Origin: Acidobacteriota bacterium
Lineage (GTDB): Bacteria; Acidobacteriota; Terriglobia; Terriglobales; Acidobacteriaceae
Assembly: GCA_028876335.1 (NCBI GenBank)
Contig: JAGWSG010000074.1
Location: 1-60,024 of the forward strand
Direction: 5' to 3'
Length of the DNA: 60,024 nt
Shown one piece after another: positions 8,064 through 16,663 of the stretch. The notes under the pieces are model-generated. The model ran no database searches and had not been told where the DNA came from. It saw only the letters and a program-made list of their open reading frames with translations. The translations under genes and the position numbers were made by a program. Position 1 is the first letter of the stretch; the number at the start of each line of letters is the position of its first letter.

Positions 8064-9824
8064 TCATTTTCCAGTTTGAGCTCCCGTCAAAGGCTCATCG
8101 ATTTGAACCTGACGGTCTCCCTTCACGTTATCTAGTTTCTGCACAATGCCACTGGGCCAGTGGATCTCAATTTCACTCGCCTCAGCGCTGGTGCCCAGGC
8201 CGAAGTGTACGCGAAGGTCGCTGGACGACAGGTAGCCGCTGGCACTGGAAACTGTGGCCCATTGTGAGCCGGCTCGGGTGGTCAGCTTAACTCGTGCTCC
8301 AATCCCATCGTGATTACTCTTGTGTCCAATCAACCGCAAGGTTATCCAGTGATTACCGGTGGAAGTCTTGTTCATCAATACATGGGCTTCGCCACCATTC
8401 GTTGAGACAACGGCATCAAGTCGTCCGTCGTTGTCGATATCTCCAATCGCCATACCACGGGCAACCCAATCATCGTGAAAGATATCGCCGGATACGCCGT
8501 CGACATTTAAAAATTTTCTCCCGATGTTGCGCAGTAACATCATTGGTTCCCGGTAGCGCAACATGGGCGAAATGAGCTCAATGTTGTCCATATCGTGCCC
8601 CTGCGCGATCAGCATATCTTTCCACCCGTCATTGTCATAATCCATGAAGCGCAGGCTCCAGCCGGAGTGCATCTGGGTGGCTGAGGTCAATCCAGTTGTC
8701 TGCGAAACATAATCGAACGTGCCGTCATGATTATTGTGATAGAGCGGATAAACCTGCCGTGCGAGATCGGTCACTACGATATCGGGCCAGCCATCATTGT
8801 CGTAGTCAGCGAAATCGACCCCCATACCTGCGAAGGTCTGTCCTTCTGAATTCACCGCAACTCCCGCTTCCAATCCAACTTCCTCAAACGTTCCATCCGG
8901 CTTCTGATGAAAGAGGAACTCAGGCATTGAATCGTTTGCCACATAAAGATCGATACGCCCGTCACGGTCATAGTCGGCGATGGCAAGGCCAAGCGCTTTC
9001 GCCGGTTTGTCCAGCCCCAGCTTGTGAGCCTCTTCGGTAAAAGTTCCGTCGCCGTTGTTGTGGTACACCAGCATCTTGATGGGAGGAAACACATCGGGGT
9101 GACATATGGCGCGGTACCCCGGACGATGCTCGCCACACCAGACATCGTTCCAATCCCAAGTCACATAGCGTGCCACAACAAGGTCCAGTAGCCCATCATT
9201 ATCCAGATCGACCCATGCTGCCGATGAGGACCACCCGCCGCCTGCCACGCCGGCCTTGCCGGTAACATCCGTGAACCTGCAGTGACCATCATTGTGGTAG
9301 AGATGGTTTCCGCCGTAACCAGTAACATAGAGGTCTTCATTGCCGTCATTGTCGTAGTCGGCGGCGGCCACGCCCATGTCATACCCGACGCCCTGCAGAC
9401 CGGATTTCTCCGTGATGTCTTCAAAGGTTCCATCCGGTCTCTGATGGTAGAGTCGGTTCCAATACTCGGGCCCGGTCTTTTTGGGAACTGTTCCTGGCGG
9501 GGTAGGATCGGTGAACGGTGCGCCATTTACCAAAAAGATATCCAGACGTCCGTCATTGTCGCAATCGAAGAGTGCCACACCTGAGCCCATCGTCTCCAAC
9601 AGATATTTGCGTGAGGTATGCAGGGTGTAGTGCTTGAAATCTATACCAACTTGTTTGGTTACGTCGATGAAACGGGCGGGCACAAGATCGGGGTCAGCTT
9701 TTTGCGCGGCGGCGCCATTTCCGGCAGCAGAGCTGGGCTTCTTATCCTGGCTTTGGACGAACGTGCAACAGCCCGCTGCAAGGGCGCACAGCAAAACCGT
9801 TGAGACTCTATGCATGAGCTTCAT
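8064..9824 (-). CDS. Exported FG-GAP/VCBS repeat protein with ASPIC/UnbV C-terminus (second of a pair)
   Basis: About 586 residues. The signal peptide has a lipoprotein-like cysteine region (VLLCALAAGCCTFVQSQ). Repeated calcium-binding loops follow, of the form DxDxDG in blades such as LFDCDNDGRLDIFLVNG and AADYDNDGNEDLYVTG, predicting a beta-propeller. The C-terminal roughly 80 residues match the ASPIC/UnbV domain (GARVKLTTRAGSQWATV, then LRVHFGLG and IEIHWPSG). The domain family is widespread in secreted bacterial proteins and has no firm general function. The start is the ATG at 9824, which overlaps the TGA of the upstream gene and has AAGGAG at good spacing, so the pair is translationally coupled. 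A surface or periplasmic binding or adhesion role is inferred. Confidence 0.88.
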   Translation of the reverse strand: MKLMHRVSTVLLCALAAGCCTFVQSQDKKPSSAAGNGAAAQKADPDLVPARFIDVTKQVGIDFKHYTLHTSRKYLLETMGSGVALFDCDNDGRLDIFLVNGAPFTDPTPPGTVPKKTGPEYWNRLYHQRPDGTFEDITEKSGLQGVGYDMGVAAADYDNDGNEDLYVTGYGGNHLYHNDGHCRFTDVTGKAGVAGGGWSSSAAWVDLDNDGLLDLVVARYVTWDWNDVWCGEHRPGYRAICHPDVFPPIKMLVYHNNGDGTFTEEAHKLGLDKPAKALGLAIADYDRDGRIDLYVANDSMPEFLFHQKPDGTFEEVGLEAGVAVNSEGQTFAGMGVDFADYDNDGWPDIVVTDLARQVYPLYHNNHDGTFDYVSQTTGLTSATQMHSGWSLRFMDYDNDGWKDMLIAQGHDMDNIELISPMLRYREPMMLLRNIGRKFLNVDGVSGDIFHDDWVARGMAIGDIDNDGRLDAVVSTNGGEAHVLMNKTSTGNHWITLRLIGHKSNHDGIGARVKLTTRAGSQWATVSSASGYLSSSDLRVHFGLGTSAEASEIEIHWPSGIVQKLDNVKGDRQVQIDEPLTGAQTGK

Positions 9825-11722
9825 CGTCCGACTCCTTTTGCCGTAGGGGAAGTCAATTCTGTGCATGCCTTGGCTCCGCACAATTCGCCTGTGATTCCCT
9901 TCCCTTCTTCAATCGTAAAAATTCTGTCTTCGGCAGGGAGTCTTACCTTTTCTACAGTCCCCGATGGCCAATGAATCTCTGCAATTCCTGCATCCGTTGC
10001 TGAACCAAGTCCAAAATGCAGTCGCGGATCATTTGTCGACACATAGCTTCCGCCACTGATTACATCCTGTCTTTGCCTTGTACCGTCGGCAGTTAGGAAT
10101 ACTGTTGCACCTACCGCATCTCTTGGACTCCTGGCTCCGCCTATTAGCTTCAATTCCACCCAGTGATTGTGATTATCGTCTACGTTGCGCAGAAGCACAG
10201 GAGGCCCGTCAATCGGGTTGATGATGACGTCGATATGCCCATCGTTGAACAAATCCCCAAATGCCGCCCCACGCCCGGAAATTACTTCTGCAAGCCCGGT
10301 GCCTTTCACCGCGGGCACCAAGTCGAACTTTCCATTACGAAGATTACGGAATAGCAGTGGCCTCTCCGCATACGATGTTCCCCAGTCAAGCCGGTCCGCT
10401 GCCGGATAGATATGACCGTTGATCAGCATCAAGTCGAGCCACCCATCATTGTCATAGTCGAGGAACCCATCGCCCCAGCCCAAATAGGGCATTGAGATCT
10501 TGCCTATACCTGCCTGAATGGAAACCTCGGAAAAGAGTTCTTTGTCATCCGCGCGAAACAGGAGCGTGGCTTCATCAGAAAAATCACTCACTGCAAAATC
10601 AAGGCGGCCGTTATTCAGATAGTCACCCACGGCCACACCCATCGCCGCCACTTCCCTGCCATCTTCGTTCAAACCAAATCCGGAGGTGTAACTGTCGTCT
10701 TCGAACTTGCCGTTGCCGCGATTCATGTACATGTAGCTCAACGTTGAATCATTTGCCACCACAAGATCCGGCTTGCCATCTCCATTCACATCCACAAATA
10801 CAGGCGTAATTCCGTAGTACTTGTTTTTGTCATCCGAGACACCGGCTTTCACACTCACATCTGTAAAAGTACCGTCGCCATTATTGTGAAAAAGATGATC
10901 TGGCTCGCCTTGCAGATTTTTAGGTCCGCACATGACAGGCTCGCCACGAAATTCGCAGTAGGAGAAACCTGTAGCGGCTGTGTGGGAATATGGCAGGTTG
11001 TTACGGTCAAAGTGCACATAGCCTGAGACGAACAGATCCAGCTTGCCATCTCCGTCGTAGTCACCCCATGTGGCGCCGTCAGACCAGTTTCCCAGCGTGA
11101 CGCCTGTTTTCTCGGCGACATCGGTGAACGTACCGTCATGATTGTTGTGATAGAGGCGATTTTTACCCCAGTTCGCCACAAATATATCTGGCCAGCCGTC
11201 ATTGTCGTAGTCGGCAATCGCAACGCCAAAGCCCCAGCGATCATTGGCCACGCCCGCCTTGGCAGTCACATCGGTAAAGGTGCCGTCATGATTATTATGA
11301 AAAAGCGCTGCATGTGGTGGAGTCTCCTTGCCGTCCATTGCATTGAATGTTGAGCCATTTACGAGGTAGATATCAAGCCATCCATCGTTGTCGTAATCGA
11401 TGAGCCCAACACCTGATCCGTTGGTGTCAATGATGAGCTTGCGATCCATGTTGCCCATCACATGCTTCCAACTGCTCAAGCCTGCCTGTCTGGTTACATC
11501 CTTGAAAATGACTGGACCGCTGTCGACAAACCCACTTTCAGTAGGCGGAACACGGCGTTTTCCCGTAGCAGCTCCGGATGACGGTGCGGTTCCGGGGTCC
11601 GTCCCCATTTGCGCGGAAACGGTTGTGGTTGTGAGCAAGGTGTATACGATGAGAATTGCTGCTGTGAGCGCGTACCAGCGACCGGCACATCTCATCCTGC
11701 TACGCTGATAATCTGAGTCCAT
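9821..11722 (-). CDS. Exported FG-GAP/VCBS repeat protein with ASPIC/UnbV C-terminus (first of a pair)
   Basis: About 633 residues. A signal segment (ALTAAILIVYTLLTTTTVSA) is followed by at least seven calcium-loop repeats, including LIDYDNDGWLDIYLVNG, IADYDNDGWPDIFVANW and WGDYDGDGKLDLFVSG, predicting a beta-propeller. A C-terminal ASPIC/UnbV domain has the marks VGATVFLTADGTRQRQ, LHFGLGSA and IHWPSGTVEK. The start is uncertain: ATGs at 11755, 11722 and 11695 are all possible and none has a strong ribosome site; 11722 leaves a sensible N-region. Its stop overlaps the start of the second ASPIC gene as ATGA. It is divergent from the threonine aldolase. The two ASPIC proteins differ clearly in sequence, so they are not a recent tandem duplication. 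Confidence 0.87.
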   Translation of the reverse strand: MDSDYQRSRMRCAGRWYALTAAILIVYTLLTTTTVSAQMGTDPGTAPSSGAATGKRRVPPTESGFVDSGPVIFKDVTRQAGLSSWKHVMGNMDRKLIIDTNGSGVGLIDYDNDGWLDIYLVNGSTFNAMDGKETPPHAALFHNNHDGTFTDVTAKAGVANDRWGFGVAIADYDNDGWPDIFVANWGKNRLYHNNHDGTFTDVAEKTGVTLGNWSDGATWGDYDGDGKLDLFVSGYVHFDRNNLPYSHTAATGFSYCEFRGEPVMCGPKNLQGEPDHLFHNNGDGTFTDVSVKAGVSDDKNKYYGITPVFVDVNGDGKPDLVVANDSTLSYMYMNRGNGKFEDDSYTSGFGLNEDGREVAAMGVAVGDYLNNGRLDFAVSDFSDEATLLFRADDKELFSEVSIQAGIGKISMPYLGWGDGFLDYDNDGWLDLMLINGHIYPAADRLDWGTSYAERPLLFRNLRNGKFDLVPAVKGTGLAEVISGRGAAFGDLFNDGHIDVIINPIDGPPVLLRNVDDNHNHWVELKLIGGARSPRDAVGATVFLTADGTRQRQDVISGGSYVSTNDPRLHFGLGSATDAGIAEIHWPSGTVEKVRLPAEDRIFTIEEGKGITGELCGAKACTELTSPTAKGVGR

Positions 11723-11847
11723 CCCGGTGCCGCTCGGCATTGCAACGTCGAGCAACGCGCGCCCCCCACGTGTGAAGTGTACAGCACACGACGAGTTTTG
11801 CGGCGCTCGAGTCTCTCGTTCATGTCGGGTCGGAGCTGAAGAAAACT

Positions 11848-12903
11848 ATGATCACCTACGAAAACGTTGAAGTTACGCAACAGTTTGCCAGCGATAACTA
11901 TGCCGGCATTTGCCCAGAGGCAGCTGACGCCATGGAGCAAGCCAATCACGGACACTCCACTGCCTACGGTGACGATCCATGGACTACCGGAGCCTCCGAA
12001 GCATTCCGTGAACTCTTCGAGATGGATTGTGAAGTTTTCTTCGTCTTCAACGGCACGGCGGCCAACTCGCTCGCGCTGGCTTCACTCTGCCAGTCGTACC
12101 ACGGGGTAATCTGCTGTGACGCCTCCCATGTTGAAACCGACGAGTGCGGCGCCCCTGAGTTTTTCTCAAACGGATCCAAGCTGCTGGTGGCTCAAACTGC
12201 CGATGGCAAGTTGACGCCAGCGGCCATTCATGACCTCGCAACCAAGCGCCAGGATATTCACTATCCCAAGCCTCGGGTTGTCACGATTACGCAGCCAACT
12301 GAGACCGGACGCGTCTACTCACTCACTGAACTGCAGGCCATCGCCTCCGCTTGCCGCAAACACGGGCTCTACCTGCACATGGATGGAGCTCGATTTGCCA
12401 ACGCTTGCGCAACACTAAATTGCACGCCTGCGGAACTTACATGGAAGAACGGCGTGGACGTTCTCTGCTTTGGCGGCACCAAAAACGGCATGGCCGTAGG
12501 TGAAGCGGTGCTCTTCTTCAATCGAAAGCTCGCCGAAGATTTTGATTATCGCTGCAAGCAGGCGGGCCAGCTTGCATCCAAGATGCGCTTTCTCGCGGCG
12601 CCCTGGGTGGGCATGCTCTCAACCGGAGCGTGGCTGCGGAACGCACGGCACGCCAATCACTGCGCGCAACACTTCGCTTCACAGATTGCGGACATCAAGG
12701 GCGTGCAACTGGCGGGCCCGGTAGAAGCAAATGCTGCATTTCTGCTCGCTCCGGAACGTGTGCTGAATGCACTGCGGGAGCGAGGCTGGAAGTTTTACAC
12801 CTTCATTGGAGGTTCGGCACGCTTCATGTTTTCGTGGGACAGCGACCTGGATCGAATCGATAATTTAAGCCGCGATCTACGGGAGTGCGCAGCCTTGGCG
12901 TGA
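11848..12903 (+). CDS. ltaE: Low-specificity threonine aldolase / beta-eliminating lyase family
   Basis: 351 residues, the usual length. This PLP enzyme cleaves L-threonine and allo-threonine to glycine and acetaldehyde in the cytoplasm; some homologues act on related beta-hydroxy amino acids. The start (FASDNYAGICPEAADAM) matches the N-terminal DNxAG-type segment of the family. HMDGARFANA carries the aspartate that contacts the PLP ring nitrogen, and DVLCFGGTKNGM holds the lysine that forms the internal aldimine. The ATG at 11848 follows a purine-rich stretch. It stands alone between the ASPIC pair (divergent) and the DUF4965 gene (convergent). The gene symbol is by family resemblance; substrate preference is not proven. 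Confidence 0.85.
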   Translation: MITYENVEVTQQFASDNYAGICPEAADAMEQANHGHSTAYGDDPWTTGASEAFRELFEMDCEVFFVFNGTAANSLALASLCQSYHGVICCDASHVETDECGAPEFFSNGSKLLVAQTADGKLTPAAIHDLATKRQDIHYPKPRVVTITQPTETGRVYSLTELQAIASACRKHGLYLHMDGARFANACATLNCTPAELTWKNGVDVLCFGGTKNGMAVGEAVLFFNRKLAEDFDYRCKQAGQLASKMRFLAAPWVGMLSTGAWLRNARHANHCAQHFASQIADIKGVQLAGPVEANAAFLLAPERVLNALRERGWKFYTFIGGSARFMFSWDSDLDRIDNLSRDLRECAALA

Positions 12904-12930
12904 GCAGCCAGGCTACGCGTTGCGCGCACT

Positions 12931-15081
12931 CTATTGAACTGAATCTGCCCGCTTGACCCACTTGTGCCACATGTCGGGCTCAGCCAGCATCTTGATGTAA
13001 ACGCCGCCAACAACCGAGCGCGCCTGAAATCCAATCTGTTTTGCCGTCACCGTGTCATACCAATCGGTCATCGGTACACGGTCCTTTGTCTCATTCAGGA
13101 ACTTGTAGACGGGGTGCACGATGGTTTCGAAGTCAGCCTGCGTCGGTGCCAGTGTCGCCGTCCAGATGGTCCAGTCGAGTTTGGTGTACTTCGCACGATT
13201 GTCCAACGGCAAGCCGTACTCGTTCAGGTGCGCAAGATAGAACTTCGTCTCTTCTTCGGCAACACTCTTCGGAAAGAGATGGAAACCAAGAATGTTGTCC
13301 CAGACAAGGTTGTATTTCTGGCTCCAGGTTCCCGCTTTATCGAATGCAAGCCGATAGTGGTCGCCGTCACCGGCCATCTTCACCCACTTCTCAGCCATTT
13401 GCTTTGCGGCAGTCAGATACTTGTCCGCTGTGGCCGTCTCGCCACGGTCACTGGCAAGCTGCGCATAGGCCGCGAGCGCTTCAATGGCCTTGATGGATAA
13501 ATTGGTATTGTGCGCCAGATGCCCTGCGAAGTCATCCGTGCAGAGTTGATTCTCGGGATCGAATCCTTTCGCCATCAGATACTCAGCCCATTTGGTCAAC
13601 ACAGCCCAATGTTTTGCAGCATAGTCTGTGTTGTGTTCGGCGTGTTCCATCGCCGCCACCAAAAGCAACATGTCGCCGGACTCTTCCACAGGCATCTGGT
13701 TCTCTTCGCTCACTTCACCGCCGCCATAAAGCTGACCGTTCGCCAGCGGATACACGCCAAGATCGTGCGGAGCAAAGGGAAACTTCCAACGGCCAGACTC
13801 TGCATAGCGCAGTACAGGTTCCATCTGAGCTTCAACCAGTTTGGGATTCAAGAAAAGAAACATGGGCGCAGAAGGATAGATCACGTCAACAGTGGAAATG
13901 GAACCGTTGCTGAAATTCTCCTTCGGCATAAAGAAAGGCACGCCGTCATCTTCTACCAGCTTATGCGCAGCAATTGCCTGCCTGAATGCGAGCACTGAGA
14001 CCGCGGTGTACTCTTTACCCCCCACCTGATCAAGATCGTGTTCGAGTTCCGCATCGTAGGCCACCGCGCGCTTGCCCAGCTCTTCGTACTGGTGGTTTGC
14101 CGCCTCAAGCATGGCTGCGAGGGAATTGAACTCTGTACGCCAGTATGGCCTGAGCTTCTTTTCCATGTACTCGATGGAGAAACCGTCGTTGTACGCCAGC
14201 ATGACGTGACGGCTTACAGGCGTCGCACCAACCTTCCCCAGCGGGAATGCGACTTCCAACGCGGGCGGACGAGGATACCGGCTCTGCGGCATGCGAGGCT
14301 GCCCAAGATCATCCGTAGCCGGCAGTGTACCTGCCTCTGCAAAGCTGCTGCGGTCCGCTGTATTTCCCGCAGCCATGGCAACTTTGCCCTGCCCTTCAGG
14401 GACTCCAAGATAGAAGTAGCCCCAATTGATGCGAACGTTGTCGCCCCATAATTCAAGCATGGATTGCTTTTGCGATCCAACGCGCAGGAGGTCGATTCCA
14501 TCGATGTGAGCACGCGACCAGGTAACCGGCTCCCCTTCGGTATTGGTCGCAATGGAGCCCTCGACGTCGAAGTAAAGAGTGACATCGTGCGAAACTCCGT
14601 CGAGCGACTTCACATCCCATGTCAGATACGTCACCGGCCGCGCCATCACCTTTAAATCCTCTGGAAATGCAGGCGTGAGAAACGTGAGTTTGATTTCAAT
14701 CTGCGCATTGCCAAGGGTCACAATTGTTCGGGTCGGTGTGACTTCATGCGACAGCTCATCAAGAGCCGGCGCATTGCGATTTGCGTCTCCAAGGAAGCGG
14801 TAGCTTTTGCCATCCACTCGCACAAGCCCGTTCATCGGTTGTACAGCGCCTGTCCAGTGGCGCGTCGGGCCGTCCGTCAGTTTGTCGTTCATTGACCAGA
14901 CGCTGAAATACGGATCGTGAACCACCAAGGGTGTTGCCGGCGGACGCAATGGAGCCGCGTAGTTCGACTGCGCGAACGAGGCCTGAATGCCGCACATAGT
15001 AATGGCCGCAACTACTGCCCAAGCCGCGCCCTGCAAGCGAGACTGCCGCAATAAACCCAATGGAGACGTTTTCATCATCAA
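12931..15081 (-). CDS. Secreted glutaminase-A-like protein (DUF4964/DUF5127/DUF4965/DUF1793 type)
   Basis: 716 residues with a signal peptide (AAWAVVAAITMCGIQASFAQ). The mature start APLRPPATPLVVHDPYFSVW is characteristic of glutaminase-A-like proteins, and the order of an N-terminal beta domain (about 35-270) and a helical (alpha/alpha)6-like domain (about 330-690) fits. Fungal GtaA releases glutamate from glutamine outside the cell, but many bacterial members lie in glycan loci and may be glycosidase-like, so the activity here is uncertain. The helical part contains DVIYPSAPMFLFLNP and DDFAGHLAHNTNLSIKAI, both typical. It lies downstream of a ROK kinase on the same strand with a 136-base gap, so the two may be co-transcribed. 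A secreted hydrolase is the safest call. Confidence 0.83.
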   Translation of the reverse strand: MMMKTSPLGLLRQSRLQGAAWAVVAAITMCGIQASFAQSNYAAPLRPPATPLVVHDPYFSVWSMNDKLTDGPTRHWTGAVQPMNGLVRVDGKSYRFLGDANRNAPALDELSHEVTPTRTIVTLGNAQIEIKLTFLTPAFPEDLKVMARPVTYLTWDVKSLDGVSHDVTLYFDVEGSIATNTEGEPVTWSRAHIDGIDLLRVGSQKQSMLELWGDNVRINWGYFYLGVPEGQGKVAMAAGNTADRSSFAEAGTLPATDDLGQPRMPQSRYPRPPALEVAFPLGKVGATPVSRHVMLAYNDGFSIEYMEKKLRPYWRTEFNSLAAMLEAANHQYEELGKRAVAYDAELEHDLDQVGGKEYTAVSVLAFRQAIAAHKLVEDDGVPFFMPKENFSNGSISTVDVIYPSAPMFLFLNPKLVEAQMEPVLRYAESGRWKFPFAPHDLGVYPLANGQLYGGGEVSEENQMPVEESGDMLLLVAAMEHAEHNTDYAAKHWAVLTKWAEYLMAKGFDPENQLCTDDFAGHLAHNTNLSIKAIEALAAYAQLASDRGETATADKYLTAAKQMAEKWVKMAGDGDHYRLAFDKAGTWSQKYNLVWDNILGFHLFPKSVAEEETKFYLAHLNEYGLPLDNRAKYTKLDWTIWTATLAPTQADFETIVHPVYKFLNETKDRVPMTDWYDTVTAKQIGFQARSVVGGVYIKMLAEPDMWHKWVKRADSVQ

Positions 15082-15217
15082 ATTCCCATCGCGCTCAGCG
15101 GCGCATACTGTTCCTGTTGTAGATTGGTTCCAACTGCATGATGAGGAACTTTAACAGCCCATTGCCAACAATGTGAATCCGTCAAATTTCCCATCACTTT
15201 GCTTGTCAGGAGAACAA

Positions 15218-16267
15218 TCAGTTTACGATCGCCACATCAGCTGCTCGTGTGTCCTCGATGGATTCCAGAGGCAGCAAACACGCACCAAGCAATCCCGCCT
15301 CGTCACCGAGCTTCGCAGGCTTCACTTGGGTGCCACCATTCGGCATTCCACCTGCGGCCGGTCTTCCTGGCGCCGTCAAGCGATACACATAACTGCGCAA
15401 TTCCAGCTCTTCAAAAAGTGTAGGCGAAAGAAGGTCCCAGGAATTCGCTACACCACCGCCAACCACGTAGAGAGGCAGATTCAGGATATTTATCAACCCA
15501 GCCAGACAGATTCCCAGGGCGCGTCCGGTTTCACCGTAGATAGCAATTGCATCTTCATTGCCTGAGCGGGCAGCTGTAGCAATATCAAATGCGGTTAACT
15601 GCCTCTTCTGCTCTTTCAACTCAGCCAAAGCTTTTGCCTTGCCGCTATCTATCAGCCGCTCGGCAGCACGCACAATTGCCGTTGCGCTCGCACACACTTC
15701 CAGGCATCCACGGTTGCCGCAGCCGCATTCCGGACCTTCGCGATCTACCGTCATGTGTCCGGCTTCCCCACCCATTCCGGTGACGCCGTGCCAGAGCTTG
15801 CCGTTCAGCACAATGCCGTTGCCTACTCCCGTTCCAAGCGTCAACATGCAGAGAGAGTCGACCTGCATATCTTTGCCTAGTCCATGATGCAGTTCAGCCA
15901 GTGCCGCCACGTTCGCGTCACCTTCGAGCACAATCCTAGGCTTGAGGCGCGTTTGTAATTCTTCCAAGAGAGGAAAGCCGTCCCAACCAGGCAGGTTCGG
16001 CGGATGATGAAGCCGGCCTGCCGGCAATTCAAGAGGGCCTGGAGACCCAACACCGATGCCCAACCAGTCCGCACTGCTATCGCGACTCATCAGGTCTTGC
16101 ACTGCGTCGCACATATCCTCGACAACTGCGATTGGGCCGGCTTCAAGACGAGTACGAAGGCATAATGACTGAAGAATGCCATGTGCGGGGGAGTAGGATG
16201 CAACCCTGAGGCTGGTTCCTCCCAGGTCAATGCCAATAGTCAGCGGTCGAGCATGGTCTTTCGTCAT
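15218..16267 (-). CDS. ROK-family sugar kinase (glucokinase-like)
   Basis: 349 residues, cytoplasmic. The N-terminus has the ATP phosphate-binding motif GIDLGGTSLR (near residue 12). The catalytic aspartate lies in LEGDANVAALAE. The signature glycine-rich stretch LGTGVGNGIVLNG and GEAGHMTVD are followed by the zinc-binding motif CGCGNRGCLE, so this is a kinase-type ROK protein without an N-terminal DNA-binding domain. The family phosphorylates glucose, mannose, N-acetylglucosamine or related hexoses; the exact sugar is not readable. It is divergent from the GH38 alpha-mannosidase, which suggests mannose or another released hexose as substrate (inference). An AGGTGAT ribosome site precedes the ATG. 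A LacI-type operator overlaps its likely promoter. Confidence 0.87.
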   Translation of the reverse strand: MTKDHARPLTIGIDLGGTSLRVASYSPAHGILQSLCLRTRLEAGPIAVVEDMCDAVQDLMSRDSSADWLGIGVGSPGPLELPAGRLHHPPNLPGWDGFPLLEELQTRLKPRIVLEGDANVAALAELHHGLGKDMQVDSLCMLTLGTGVGNGIVLNGKLWHGVTGMGGEAGHMTVDREGPECGCGNRGCLEVCASATAIVRAAERLIDSGKAKALAELKEQKRQLTAFDIATAARSGNEDAIAIYGETGRALGICLAGLINILNLPLYVVGGGVANSWDLLSPTLFEELELRSYVYRLTAPGRPAAGGMPNGGTQVKPAKLGDEAGLLGACLLPLESIEDTRAADVAIVN

Positions 16268-16387
16268 TCATTATCACCTGGCACGGGCACACATGGAATC
16301 GAGTCCACCAGTCCAGAGCTTCAGTGTGCATCGCTTGGGGTAAAGCGACCATGCAGTCACACAAAACACTCAGGGCCGTGCAATCCT

Positions 16388-16427
16388 TGGAAACGATACC
16401 ATACACGTCACAATTGTCGATTGGCAA
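16388..16427 (-). promoter_or_regulatory. Promoter of the ROK kinase gene overlapped by a LacI-type operator
   Basis: On the minus strand TTGCCA (16422-16427) and TATGGT (16398-16403) stand 18 bases apart. The 14-mer TGGAAACGATACCA at 16388-16401 has the central CG and TGG/CCA ends seen at the TonB receptor operators, and covers part of the -10 box and the expected start site. Binding there would repress. Confidence 0.55.
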
Positions 16428-16484
16428 ATTACTTCTTGGGCAGACCACTTAGTCAGGCTTTCCGATCGACCGCTTGGGAAGTAA

Positions 16485-16497
16485 TGGAAAGGTTCCA
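16485..16497. promoter_or_regulatory. Imperfect palindrome between the two operators
   Basis: TGGAAAGGTTCCA has perfect five-base arms but an AGG centre instead of the central CG of LacI-family sites. It may be a degenerate operator, the site of another regulator, or chance. The remaining bases of the 396-base gap 16268-16663 show no open frame that resembles a gene. Confidence 0.25.
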
Positions 16498-16544
16498 CGA
16501 GGTCTGTATCGAAGCAGAATCAGCCCGGCCTAAGGTGTTTTGAA

Positions 16545-16582
16545 TGGTAACGTTTCCACCTCATGCCTCTGCATGGTATGAT
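16545..16582 (+). promoter_or_regulatory. Extended -10 promoter and LacI-type operator of the alpha-mannosidase gene
   Basis: TGGTATGAT at 16574-16582 is an extended -10 element (TATGAT at 16577-16582). A weak -35, TTTCCA, lies 18 bases upstream. The near-perfect palindrome TGGTAACGTTTCCA at 16545-16558 overlaps this -35 region and has the LacI-type central CG. The start site would be near 16589, leaving a 75-base leader. Confidence 0.6.
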
Positions 16583-16663
16583 TCGCCCCAACGTTTACAT
16601 GCTCAAATTGGGTTGGCGATCCACTTCAGGCGCTCGCTCGACGTGTACGACAGGAGAAGGAAA

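Noticed and set aside
16544-16663. N-terminal extension of the mannosidase frame
   Set aside because: It runs through the operator and promoter, and the ATG at 16664 has a good ribosome site directly before a signal peptide.
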